The notes beneath the pieces were generated by a model that saw only the letters and a program-made list of their open reading frames with translations, was not told the DNA's origin and ran no database searches. From the NCBI RefSeq assembly GCF_002443295.1, contig NZ_BAOS01000034.1, positions 1-56,641 of the forward strand: a DNA stretch of 56,641 nt. The letters run 5' to 3'. The DNA comes from Candidatus Scalindua japonica (GTDB taxonomy: Bacteria; Planctomycetota; Brocadiia; Brocadiales; Scalinduaceae). The first letter of the stretch is position 1. Each line of letters opens with the position of its first letter. The position numbers were made by a program, and so were the translations under genes. This document shows positions 42,295 through 50,107 of this stretch, piece after piece.

Positions 42295-43281
42295 ATGTGT
42301 AAATGTGCAGTAAAAAAAGAAGAAAAATCTAAAGTTATGATCGTTAAAAATAGCTGGAGACTAAGAGCTCTTTGGCGTATCGAAAAATATATCCGTGAAA
42401 TTGGACAGGAGAAAAGAGCCAAAAGGATGGGTATATGTGGAAATACTATTTTTGTAAAAGTTAAGAAGGGAGATCCATCCAATGTTTTATATGAACCACA
42501 ACTACGTTGTAAAGACAGGGTTTGTCCAGTATGTAATTCATACCGTGCGTCTATTCTTTCTCGAAAGGTAGAAAAACTTGGTAAAGATATGGAAAACCCT
42601 CATTTACTGACAATAACGGCGAATACATTAAACAGAGATAGTTTAAAAACTGCTGTTGAGTGTTTTAAGAAATCAACAAGTCTGATTAAGAAGGAAAGGT
42701 CTTGGTGGAAAAGGTATATCCGGGGAGGTGTAGAACATATAGAGATTACATACAAAGAAGAAACTGGCTGGCACGTTCACTCTCATATGTTAGTTGATCT
42801 GGCCGTTGATCGTAAGGTTGAAAATATGCAGCTTACAGAGAATGGTTATTTTCTAGACCCACTTAAGAGAGACCTTGAACATGTTCTTAAAAAAGTTGGT
42901 CTTGGTTCTATCTCTGATATCAGGCCAGTAACCGAAGGATATGGAAAAGAGATTTCAAAGTATTCTATGAAGTTTGGCCTTGATATTGATGAAGATAGAC
43001 TTAAAGAGATAATTGTTGATATGAAGGGAAAGCGGATGGTGTCAAGGTTTGGCAATTGTTATGGGTTGAAAGACATAGAAGAACTTACACCACAAGAGGA
43101 AGATCAATATGAAACGTTAGGAACTATTAAGGAGGTTGTTGATAACTGCTTTAAAGAGACTGGCGTTGATGGTGACTTGGTTGGCTATGCACTCGGGGCG
43201 GTAAAGATCGGTCTTATAGAGTTATGGTCAGCACACTATAAACCTGAACCTTTCCAAAGCGTGAAAAATGATACATCTTAA
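42295..43281 (+). CDS. rep: Rolling-circle replication initiator (HUH endonuclease, Rep_1-like)
   Basis: The ATG at 42295 follows AGGAG by 8 bp, giving 328 residues; a reading from 42238 has no ribosome site. An N-terminal zinc-knuckle (C72, C77, C80 in CKDRVCPVCNSYRA) precedes motif 1 (HLLTITA), motif 2 with the metal-binding His cluster WHVHSHMLV (160-164), and motif 3 with the likely nicking Tyr (ISKYSMKF, Y223). This order is that of plasmid and integrative-element Rep proteins, which nick one strand at the origin and stay covalently attached. The hairpins upstream (42003-42157) are candidate targets. It implies that the integrated element can replicate as a circle after excision. Confidence 0.85.
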   Translation: MCKCAVKKEEKSKVMIVKNSWRLRALWRIEKYIREIGQEKRAKRMGICGNTIFVKVKKGDPSNVLYEPQLRCKDRVCPVCNSYRASILSRKVEKLGKDMENPHLLTITANTLNRDSLKTAVECFKKSTSLIKKERSWWKRYIRGGVEHIEITYKEETGWHVHSHMLVDLAVDRKVENMQLTENGYFLDPLKRDLEHVLKKVGLGSISDIRPVTEGYGKEISKYSMKFGLDIDEDRLKEIIVDMKGKRMVSRFGNCYGLKDIEELTPQEEDQYETLGTIKEVVDNCFKETGVDGDLVGYALGAVKIGLIELWSAHYKPEPFQSVKNDTS

Positions 43282-43614
43282 TGTGATCTCTACTTCCCTG
43301 AGTCTTTAGTAAAAAAACGGAAAGGAAAATCACAAACCCTTTTCATTTACGCTTTTTTTATAATGCTTTTAAACTAAAGGTTTCTGGAAGTATGTAAAGG
43401 CATGACAAAAACGCCTTATCTTTGGCGTGGTTTTTCATACTGTAAGAAATATCAATATTGAAAAGGGATTTACGTAAAAGTCAGGAATGCAGTGAGTCTT
43501 AGTATTTGTAATATGTTTTTAACTCCAGGATAATCTACAAAAAAACTTTTTACAAATACGACTATGACTAAAGGTGTGGGAATAGCGAAATTAGCCGTTT
43601 GATTAATATTAACT
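43282..43614. other. Intergenic region between rep and the excisionase gene
   Basis: It contains an imperfect hairpin with a T-run (AAAAACGCC ... GGCGTGGTTTTT, about 43407-43436), probably the rep terminator. Nothing else is recognisable. Confidence 0.5.
43407..43436 (+). terminator. Probable terminator after rep
   Basis: AAAACGCC and GGCGTGGTTTT form a stem with a G-U/bulge around TTATCTT, followed by TTTT. It lies 126 bp after the rep stop codon. Confidence 0.55.
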
Positions 43615-43935
43615 ATGAAGATTGAAATTGATAATTCACAACTGATAAATGATATCGTTGAGAAGGTGGTTGCAAGGCTTAAACCACTGCTTGGTAACTC
43701 TCGCGATTCAGAACGAAATATATTAATGACTGTGGGTGAGTTAGCAGATCAATTAAAAGTTAAAGAATCATGGGTATACGAAAAGATCCATACAAGGGAA
43801 ATACCATTTAAGAAGATAGGGAAATTTCCACGCTTCCGGAAAAGGGATATTGACATTTGGATAGACAATCCGTACCATCCCGATTTGAGTCATTATAACC
43901 TTAGATATATTGGAAAGGGGGTGAATAAAATATGA
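43615..43935 (+). CDS. Excisionase-like helix-turn-helix protein
   Basis: The 106-residue protein has a charged N-terminal helix (1-35) and a MerR/excisionase-type winged helix: ILMTVGELADQLKVKESWVYEKIHTREIPFKKIGKFPRFRKRDIDIWI (helix-turn-helix then the wing GKFPRFRKRDI). Such proteins bend attachment DNA and steer integrases towards excision. Its stop overlaps the integrase start by 4 bp (ATGA), confirming a coupled pair. Confidence 0.8.
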   Translation: MKIEIDNSQLINDIVEKVVARLKPLLGNSRDSERNILMTVGELADQLKVKESWVYEKIHTREIPFKKIGKFPRFRKRDIDIWIDNPYHPDLSHYNLRYIGKGVNKI

Positions 43936-44659
43936 ATGGCAGTTTATACAAACGTGGTCAGACGTACTACATTGATTACAGGCTTAATGGCAAGCGATAT
44001 CGAGAGAGTACCAACACAACGAAGAGGCGTGACGCTGAGCTTATTCTGGATAGCCGTAAACGGGAAATCCGTGAAGCGAAGAGGCCAAAGATTAAGAACA
44101 GAGTGAATGAATGTAAACTTGCAGAGCTGGCTCAGGAATATCTGAAGTGGACAGAGAGACAGAGAGTACATAAGACGAAGAAGATATGGGTCAAGCAGCT
44201 GGTTGAGGTTTTCGGTAATCTTTATCTGAAGGATCTGAATCCTAGGATCATTGAGCAGTGGCAGAGTGTAAGGCTTAAATACAATAAGCCTTCTACTGTA
44301 AATCGCCTTACGGGCTGTTTAAAGCACATGATCAATAAAGGTGTACAGTGGGAGATGGCAAGTGAGGAAGCATTGAAACTTGTGCGTATGGTAAAGCCAT
44401 TGGAAGAGAACAACAGACGTCTCAGGTTCTTAACCATTGAAGAGTGTCAAACACTGATTGATTGTTGTGCGGATCATTTAAAGCCGATTGTAACTGTAGC
44501 CTTGCATACCGGAATGAGGCGTGGAGAGATTCTAGGCTTGAAATGGAAGCAGGTGGATTTGAATCATGGTTTTATCCTGCTTGATACGACAAAGAATGGT
44601 GAACGTAAGGAGATCCCGATAGATGACACACTTCAGGAGATGTTTAGTGAGATGCCACA

Positions 44660-44665
44660 CAGCAT
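44660..44665 (+). repeat. Target-site duplication, left (CAGCAT)
   Basis: CAGCAT occurs directly left of the insertion sequence and again directly right of it (46338-46343). Removing the insertion and one copy restores the integrase frame. Confidence 0.9.
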
Positions 44666-46337
44666 CCTGAATTGGAGAAATAGTTAATAACCATGAATTA
44701 ATATTTGCATTAATACTGTATATACCGTACTATACGGCTATTTACTAGTTATTAAATAGTTAATACTATGGCTTATACTGTAGAGCAGAAAATAAAAGGT
44801 AGGATATACCTCTACAAGGTAGAAAGTTACTGGGATAAAGCAAAAAAGCAATCACGTCAACGAAGAACCTATATCGGTCCAAAACGGAACGTAAATAAGG
44901 ATAAAACCAAGCAAATCCGTTCCAGTTTGGTCTCAAAAGGACAAGGCAACGTCTTTTTGCTAAGATTTTTATCAGACAAGCTTGGATTGACGGAGATTTT
45001 AAAATCTCTCTTTCCTGATAACTATCAAGAGATATTAGCATTAGCATTTTATGAAATTATAGAAGCCTCGGCCTTGTACCTGTTTCCTTATTGGCTTGAT
45101 GAGCATAATTTGCCGAGAGTTAAAAAGATGTATTCTCCTGACATATCAAAACTGTGTGATATTTTGGGAAGATCGCAATCACAAAGGGTAGAGTTTGTTC
45201 AAAAATGGATAGAACATTTAAAGCCAATCAACGGGATATTTTACGATATAACTTCTATTTCCAGCTACTCTACAAACGTTGATTTTATAGAATGGGGTTA
45301 CAATCGTGATAAAGAGAATCTACCTCAATTAAATATGGGAGTAACATTTTGCCACAATCACTCTTTACCCATTTATTACAATTTATACCCTGGAAGTATT
45401 GTAGATGTTACTACCTTAAAGAACTGCGTTGAGTATTTGAAAGTATTCAAGCTAAAAGACATTTTGTTTGTGCTGGATAGAGGTTTCTTTAGTAAAGCAA
45501 ATGTATTGGAAATGAATAACAGCAAAAGCAAAGTGTCCTTTGTTCAGCCACTGCCTTTTAGCTTAAAAAAAGTAAAGACTTTAATAAAAAAAAATAAACG
45601 ATTATTGTCAGATCTTTCCAGTGCCTTTAAATTCAATGAAGAGATACTGCATTACCAGCAAAGACCTTTTGAATTTGATGGAAACGAATTTGACGCACAT
45701 ATTTTTTTCAATGAAAAATCTGAAGTAGAACAAAAACATAATTTTTTCTCAGTATTATTCGAATACGAGGAGAAGTTTAAGGATAAAAGTTTTAAAGTGC
45801 TTAAGGAATACCTGAAATATAGAAAGTTAAATATTCCAGAAAAATACAGAGATTATTTTAAATGGAATAAAACGACATTGCGGATAGAAAAAAATGCAAA
45901 AAAGATAAAATCGTTTATTTATAAAATGGGAAGCTTTGTGTTAATAACAAACAAACAACAAATGGACAAAGCGGAAGTATTAAATCTTTATCGCCAAAAA
46001 GATCAGGTTGAAAAAATGTTTGATATATACAAAAATGAAATGAATGGAGATAGGTTGCGAGCACATAGTCAATATAATGTCGATGGCCGTTTATTTATAA
46101 AATTTGTTGCGTTGATTATCTATGCAGAAGCATCAAGAGTTATGAAGGAAAAGAAGTTATTTAACAAATACACAGTAAAAGAATTATTTGCTGAACTCAA
46201 AAAATTAAAAATCACTCACATAGAGAAAAACGATCCGATTCTCAGCGAATTATCCAAAAGACAAAAAATTATTTTTGATGCTTTCGGCATCCAGGAAGAC
46301 ACATTGCATAGTTATTAACTTTTTTCTCCAATTTAGG
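44666..46337 (+). mobile_element. IS1634-type insertion sequence (1,672 bp)
   Basis: The terminal repeats are CCTGAATTGGAGAAA (44666-44680) and its near complement at 46323-46337 (rc CCTAAATTGGAGAAA), with one transposase gene inside. It generated a 6-bp duplication (CAGCAT). It is inserted within the tyrosine integrase gene. The intact transposase and the good duplication indicate a young insertion. Confidence 0.92.
44768..46318 (+). CDS. IS1634-family DDE transposase
   Basis: The 516-residue protein shows the IS4-superfamily motifs: FYDITSISSYS with the first Asp (about 159), LFVLDRGFFSKA with the second Asp (about 238), and the YREK motif Y-R-K-E-K region (LYRQKDQVEKMFDIYKNEM, about 424-442). 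EWGYNRDKENLPQLNMGV is typical of IS1634. It starts about 100 bp inside the left terminal repeat and ends 19 bp before the right one. The frame is complete, so it should be functional. Confidence 0.93.
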   Translation: MAYTVEQKIKGRIYLYKVESYWDKAKKQSRQRRTYIGPKRNVNKDKTKQIRSSLVSKGQGNVFLLRFLSDKLGLTEILKSLFPDNYQEILALAFYEIIEASALYLFPYWLDEHNLPRVKKMYSPDISKLCDILGRSQSQRVEFVQKWIEHLKPINGIFYDITSISSYSTNVDFIEWGYNRDKENLPQLNMGVTFCHNHSLPIYYNLYPGSIVDVTTLKNCVEYLKVFKLKDILFVLDRGFFSKANVLEMNNSKSKVSFVQPLPFSLKKVKTLIKKNKRLLSDLSSAFKFNEEILHYQQRPFEFDGNEFDAHIFFNEKSEVEQKHNFFSVLFEYEEKFKDKSFKVLKEYLKYRKLNIPEKYRDYFKWNKTTLRIEKNAKKIKSFIYKMGSFVLITNKQQMDKAEVLNLYRQKDQVEKMFDIYKNEMNGDRLRAHSQYNVDGRLFIKFVALIIYAEASRVMKEKKLFNKYTVKELFAELKKLKITHIEKNDPILSELSKRQKIIFDAFGIQEDTLHSY

Positions 46338-46343
46338 CAGCAT
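46338..46343 (+). repeat. Target-site duplication, right (CAGCAT)
   Basis: Second copy of the 6-bp duplication, directly after the right terminal repeat of the insertion sequence. Confidence 0.9.
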
Positions 46344-46671
46344 AGAGAGCATCCACGTATTCACTGACAGGGATGGTAATCCATACAAGTCAATCAAGCA
46401 TAGCTTCAGTACGGCATTAAGGAAGGCGGGAATCCATGATTTCAGATTCCATGATTGTCGTCACACTTTTGCGAGTCATCTTGTTATGGCTGGTGTTGAT
46501 CTGGTTAGTGTAAAGGATTTACTTGGACACAAATCATTAACCATGACTCTGAGGTATGCACATCTTGCATCAGGGCACAAACGAAAAGCAGTCAATACCC
46601 TTGATAGGCTTTTGCAGAACAGGCAGGAAGATGGTGATTGTGACCACGTAGTGACCAAAACATTTCAAAAC

Positions 46672-46760
46672 AGTCTGCAATAGACTGGAAATGGTTACAA
46701 TAAATTTGTCATAAACCTAGACAGGATAAACCAGTCAGTACTAGACTGGAAAACTTTGTG
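46672..46760. repeat. Clustered AGACTGG motifs near the right attachment repeat
   Basis: CAGTCT...AGACTGGAAA at 46672-46690 and CCAGTCAGTACTAGACTGGAAAA at 46731-46753 contain inverted and direct copies of AGACTGG. They lie between the integrase stop and the attachment repeat, where integrase or excisionase arm sites would be expected. The role is inferred from position. Confidence 0.45.
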
Positions 46761-46774
46761 ATTAGATGAATTAA

Positions 46775-46820
46775 TCGACAAGCAAGGGGTCACTGGTTCG
46801 AGTCCAGTATCGCCCATATT
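46775..46820 (+). repeat. attR-like 46-bp direct repeat, tRNA-Val-like 3' half
   Basis: Identical to 36331-36376 and ending in the tRNA acceptor sequence ATCGCCCA. The second integrase gene, on the minus strand, ends 36 bp to the right, so this copy may serve two elements. Confidence 0.88.
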
Positions 46821-46856
46821 ATCAAACAAGGACTTACGACAAAATAAGGGCTACTT

Positions 46857-47906
46857 TCAACCACCTTTTTGAGCCATTGTAGTAAGATTGTAGTCAAACT
46901 TTTCCAAAATCTGAACTCCAACCATTAAACTTTCCTGGCAATGGTGCGAATAGCGTTGCGTATTCTTCAGATCTTTATGATTTAAGAGCTTTGCTATTTT
47001 GTAAATATCTACACCATTCTGGGCTAATCTTGTGGCAAATGTGTGACGAAGACAATGAAAAGTAAACTCCTTAATCTCCGCATTTTCTAATGCCTGGGCA
47101 AATGCCCTTATCAGGTTACGCTTACCAATCTTTGTACCTGACATACTGATAAACACAAGATCATTCTTAAGGCTTCTCACCTTACCTTCATGCTTCTGCA
47201 TAATGACATTCAGTGCCAGACTATTCAGAGGAAGAGTGTTGGGCTTATTATTCTTAGTCTTTTGTATAAGAATAGTTTTACGGAGCTGATTTACACGGCT
47301 CCACTCAAGGGATAATAGTTCATCCTGTCGTAAACCTGTGTTCAATGCAAAAACTATTATCTCACGTAGCCAGTCAGGACTATTTCCAAGAAGCCTTCTC
47401 TCCTCATCTTCTGTCAGCCACCTGTCAACTTCATTGTTCTCCCGCTCCTTCTGTACCCTGGAAACAGGATTATCCTTTAGCCACTCCCACTCTTTGACTG
47501 CCAGATTGAAAGCCTTTGAAAGCATATAAAGCTCACGGTTTACAGTTGAAGGGCTTGCTCCGTAATCTCTACGATACAATTTATATTTTGCTACAATCTT
47601 AGGCGTTATAGACATCAAACCTGGATTGCCAAAAAACCTGTTAAGATTTTTTAAATAATATTTGTACCCTTCTTGAGTATTCAAAGAAACTGTAGGAGCA
47701 TAATCCTTCATAAACCTATCCATCATGTCCTTGAAGGTTTTGCACTGCCCTGTCAATCTCTCATAATACTTTCCCTCAACAATCTCACTCCTGATCTTAG
47801 CCTCTATAGCTTGTGCAAGCTTTTTGTCAGAGGTTTCAAGACTCTTCTGAACCTTCCTGCCGTTATGACTAATACACGTCCACCAGATATCGCTTCGTTT
47901 AAACAT
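46857..47906 (-). CDS. Tyrosine recombinase/integrase, second element
   Basis: The 349-residue protein has an N-terminal DNA-binding strand region (MFKRSDIWWTCISHNGRK), a core-binding domain, and the catalytic set: R in ALNTGLRQDELLSLEW, HCLRHTFATRLAQNG, and LLNHKDLKNTQRYSHH with the nucleophilic Tyr. It is intact, unlike the integrase left of the repeat. Its 3' end lies 36 bp from the 46-bp repeat, so that repeat is probably its attachment site too. An excisionase-like gene precedes it on the same strand. The element it mobilises likely extends rightwards; no third repeat copy is seen in the window. Confidence 0.88.
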   Translation of the reverse strand: MFKRSDIWWTCISHNGRKVQKSLETSDKKLAQAIEAKIRSEIVEGKYYERLTGQCKTFKDMMDRFMKDYAPTVSLNTQEGYKYYLKNLNRFFGNPGLMSITPKIVAKYKLYRRDYGASPSTVNRELYMLSKAFNLAVKEWEWLKDNPVSRVQKERENNEVDRWLTEDEERRLLGNSPDWLREIIVFALNTGLRQDELLSLEWSRVNQLRKTILIQKTKNNKPNTLPLNSLALNVIMQKHEGKVRSLKNDLVFISMSGTKIGKRNLIRAFAQALENAEIKEFTFHCLRHTFATRLAQNGVDIYKIAKLLNHKDLKNTQRYSHHCQESLMVGVQILEKFDYNLTTMAQKGG

Positions 47907-47959
47907 TTATATATCCTTTCTCGAAGCCTGATTGTATCTGTATGTCGCTATCGGCAGTA

Positions 47960-48214
47960 TTATATACCATTACTATGAAGGTCTCCAATGATTTTATTAA
48001 TAGTATTCTCATGGTCAAGATACGGTCGTTTCAAGTTGGCCATTGCTTTATCTACGTCTTGAAGATCAAATAGAATACGTCTCCCATATTTAATACAGGG
48101 GAATTTTCCCTGATTCGACCAATCGTATATAGTCTTTACCGGGAGAGAGGTATATGTGGATACTGTTTTGATATCCACATATCTTTCTCTATCTAGCTCA
48201 GATTCGATTTTCAT
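47960..48214 (-). CDS. Excisionase-like helix-turn-helix protein, second element
   Basis: The 84-residue protein contains a MerR/excisionase-type winged helix: RYVDIKTVSTYTSLPVKTIYDWSNQGKFPCIKYGRRILFDLQDVDKAM. It is transcribed towards the integrase with a 53-bp gap. This mirrors the excisionase-integrase pair at 43615-46683 but in the opposite direction. Confidence 0.8.
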   Translation of the reverse strand: MKIESELDRERYVDIKTVSTYTSLPVKTIYDWSNQGKFPCIKYGRRILFDLQDVDKAMANLKRPYLDHENTINKIIGDLHSNGI

Positions 48215-48223
48215 TTTTATCCA

Positions 48224-48358
48224 ATGATAATCAAAGCTAAAGAAATTAATGGAAAATACAATGCCGATATCGTAATATCATACTCTGACGTGCAGAAAAT
48301 CATTCACGCTGACAGCAAAGGCGGCATCATCAGCGAGGACAAGGTTGTGGTTGATTAA
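48224..48358 (+). CDS. Small 44-residue open frame, unrecognised
   Basis: The frame reads MIIKAKEINGKYNADIVISY and continues to a stop at 48356-48358, with normal codon use. No ribosome site precedes it, and the sequence looks like the end of a larger protein. It may be a truncated remnant left beside the integration site. Its distance to the toxin-antitoxin pair argues against coupling. Confidence 0.4.
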   Translation: MIIKAKEINGKYNADIVISYSDVQKIIHADSKGGIISEDKVVVD

Positions 48359-48404
48359 ACACGCTAATATAAATATTTTTGGCAAGAAATCTGGCGTTTT
48401 TGTA

Positions 48405-48419
48405 ATCACTAAAAGTGAT
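48405..48419. promoter_or_regulatory. Possible operator of the toxin-antitoxin pair
   Basis: ATCACTAAAAGTGAT is a perfect inverted repeat of 6+6 bp with an AAA spacer, 33 bp before the antitoxin start. Ribbon-helix-helix antitoxins usually repress their own promoters at such sites. Confidence 0.45.
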
Positions 48420-48452
48420 CATTTTATATCGTAAGAAATGGAGAACAGAGAC

Positions 48453-48656
48453 ATGAAAACCATTAAGGTTGCCTTACCAGAGAAATTGTGTATAGAAGTT
48501 GATAATTACGTTAAGAATGGATGGTTTACTGACGAAGGAGAGTTGTTACGCACTGCTCTACAGGAGTTTATCCGACATAACAGGATTAAATTGACAGACC
48601 AGTTTATGAAAGAAGACATAGAGTGGGCATTAAAAGCAAAAACAAGCACTAAATGA
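48453..48656 (+). CDS. Ribbon-helix-helix antitoxin (VapB-like)
   Basis: The ATG at 48453 follows GGAG by 9 bp, giving 67 residues; ATG 48438 is in frame but poorly placed. MKTIKVALPEKLCIEVDNYVKNGWFTDEGELLRTALQEFI is a ribbon-helix-helix fold (beta strand, then two helices). The C-terminus (residues 45-67) probably neutralises the toxin. The next gene overlaps it by 4 bp (ATGA). Confidence 0.75.
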   Translation: MKTIKVALPEKLCIEVDNYVKNGWFTDEGELLRTALQEFIRHNRIKLTDQFMKEDIEWALKAKTSTK

Positions 48657-49156
48657 AAATTATCGTAAGCGATACTGGACCAATTGTCCATCTAAAGGAA
48701 GCGGGACTTCTTGAACTGCTTGGAGAAATAGGCGATATCTATATTCCCAAAATGGTAGATATTGAAATAACCAAACTACAGCCTCACTGGACAAAGTTTA
48801 AACCTGAATGGTTATATACTGAATCTTTATTACCAGATGAAGCGAAACAAGCAGAAAATTTATTTCTCTCAGGACTTCTGGATTTAGGAGAGGCGGAAGC
48901 AATTCTCTTAGCTAAAAGGTTTAATCCAAAATGGTTTTTAACGGATGACACAGAAGCAAGAATTTTTGCAAATTCTTTGGGTATAGAGGTGCATGGCTCA
49001 CTTGGTATAGTGCTATGGCTTGCTGCTGTTGGCCATTTAAACCATATTGAGGCCAGAGACGCCCTTATAAGACTTTTCAGGACTTCACTTTGGGTATCAA
49101 AAAATATCATGGAAGATGCACAAAATGCGTTAAAGACAATATTCCGGCGGAATTAG
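48653..49156 (+). CDS. PIN-domain toxin (DUF3368/VapC-like)
   Basis: The 167-residue protein begins KIIVSDTGPIVHLKEAGLLELL with the first acidic residue (D7) of the PIN fold, then LDLGEAEAILLAKR (central acidic residue) and FLTDDTEARIFANSLG (two Asp). The VHGSLGIVLWLA segment is typical of DUF3368 PIN proteins, predicted RNases. With the overlapping antitoxin this forms a type II toxin-antitoxin pair that may stabilise the integrated element. Confidence 0.8.
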   Translation: MKIIVSDTGPIVHLKEAGLLELLGEIGDIYIPKMVDIEITKLQPHWTKFKPEWLYTESLLPDEAKQAENLFLSGLLDLGEAEAILLAKRFNPKWFLTDDTEARIFANSLGIEVHGSLGIVLWLAAVGHLNHIEARDALIRLFRTSLWVSKNIMEDAQNALKTIFRRN

Positions 49157-49221
49157 TTTATTCGGACTTTTGATCATTACTAATGCGTAATCCGAACGAG
49201 TCGGAAAAGAAATAGTTCACA

Positions 49222-49236
49222 GCAAAGAGCGCAAAG
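49222..49236 (+). repeat. 15-bp inverted repeat, left of the GxxExxY gene
   Basis: GCAAAGAGCGCAAAG lies 3 bp outside the GxxExxY stop codon. Its exact reverse complement sits upstream of the gene's start (49633-49647). Confidence 0.75.
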
Positions 49237-49238
49237 CT

Positions 49239-49622
49239 TTAAAGATTATTGACTATTCTCTTAATCCCGTCTTTTAAAATTGAAACATTGAAATTGATCA
49301 AAATTCCTAATTTTAAATCTGCAAGCTTTAAATATGTCAAAAGTTGTGCGTCGTGAATTGATTCAAACTTGTTAACAGACTTTAATTCCAAAATTACTTT
49401 GCCTTCAACTACTACATCCAATTTATATCCACAGTCTAATGTTATTCCTTTATAAACCACGGCAAGAGGTTTTTGCCTCTCAAACCCAATATCTCTAATT
49501 TCCAATTCCTTACAAAGACACTCTTCGTATGCTGATTCTAACAACCCCGCACCAAGGTGACGATGCACCTCAATTGCTGCACCTATGATTTCTTTTGACA
49601 ACTTATCTTCTTCTTTCATCAC
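49239..49622 (-). CDS. GxxExxY-family protein (PD-(D/E)XK-like fold)
   Basis: The 127-residue protein has the family hallmark GLLESAYEECL (GxxExxY), an E-rich FERQKPLAVVYKG, then DCGYKLDVVVEGKVILELKSV, whose D...E-x-K fits a PD-(D/E)XK nuclease core. The biochemical role is unknown. It is flanked by inverted 15-mers (49222-49236 and 49633-49647), so gene plus repeats may move as a cassette. Confidence 0.85.
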   Translation of the reverse strand: MMKEEDKLSKEIIGAAIEVHRHLGAGLLESAYEECLCKELEIRDIGFERQKPLAVVYKGITLDCGYKLDVVVEGKVILELKSVNKFESIHDAQLLTYLKLADLKLGILINFNVSILKDGIKRIVNNL

Positions 49623-50107
49623 TCTCGATCTCCTTTGCGCTCTTTGCGACTTTGCGGTGAATAATTACTCATTTCTTTGGACAATATAATGCGTTGCCTA
49701 TTGCAATAAATGAAGAACTTCCTCATGTTTTGAAATATTACATTCTCTAATTCCAAACCGCTTTTGAATAGCCACCTCCTGTCATTTTTTTTATCATCGT
49801 TTATTGCAGGCCGAGTTGTATGCAAAATAAGATCCTTGTCTGACAGATGTGACAATTGCGAGACTTTCGGTTTTTGTTTTTTATAAAGCTTTGGAGGCAT
49901 GTTGTATAATATGCCTCCAAAATCATATTTCCCTTTAAGTAATTCAAATAAATATAGGCATGCAGCGCTATCTCTTAACATGTGAAGCGTATTTATAATT
50001 TTTGGAGGTTGCTTATGGCTTTTGCGAGTTAATACATCAATTGATACTAAGTGTGACCACCAAAAGAATCTCCCTGGTTCGTTCTTGTTTGTGGTTGTAC
50101 TCTTCAT
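49619..50107 (-). CDS. Hypothetical protein, doubtful
   Basis: A 162-residue open frame on the minus strand with no recognised domain. Its C-terminal SPQSRKERKGDRE is encoded by the repeat sequence upstream of the GxxExxY gene, so the frame probably reads through non-native DNA there. The N-terminal part (about 1-110) is basic, with PPKIINTLHMLRDSAACLYLFELL. It may be a remnant of a transposition or recombination protein, or not a gene. Confidence 0.3.
   Translation of the reverse strand: MKSTTTNKNEPGRFFWWSHLVSIDVLTRKSHKQPPKIINTLHMLRDSAACLYLFELLKGKYDFGGILYNMPPKLYKKQKPKVSQLSHLSDKDLILHTTRPAINDDKKNDRRWLFKSGLELENVIFQNMRKFFIYCNRQRIILSKEMSNYSPQSRKERKGDRE
49633..49647 (+). repeat. 15-bp inverted repeat, right of the GxxExxY gene
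   Basis: CTTTGCGCTCTTTGC is the exact reverse complement of 49222-49236 and lies 11 bp upstream of the GxxExxY start. Confidence 0.75.

Larger units (their letters stand above)
43932..46683 (+). pseudogene. int: Tyrosine integrase interrupted by an IS1634-type insertion
   Basis: The gene runs 43932-44665 and resumes at 46344-46683. Joining them, with one copy of the CAGCAT target duplication, restores one 357-residue frame (EMPHS-IESIHVFTDRDGN) without a stop. The first part has the Arabidopsis-type N-terminal domain (KRGQTYYIDYRLNGKRYRE), the core-binding domain and catalytic Arg (HTGMRRGEILGLKW). The second part has HDCRHTFASHL, LLGHKSL and the Tyr in LRYAHL. The reading frame is therefore inactive but only recently broken. 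It targets the flanking 46-bp tRNA-like repeats, and its end lies 92 bp from the right one. Confidence 0.92.
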
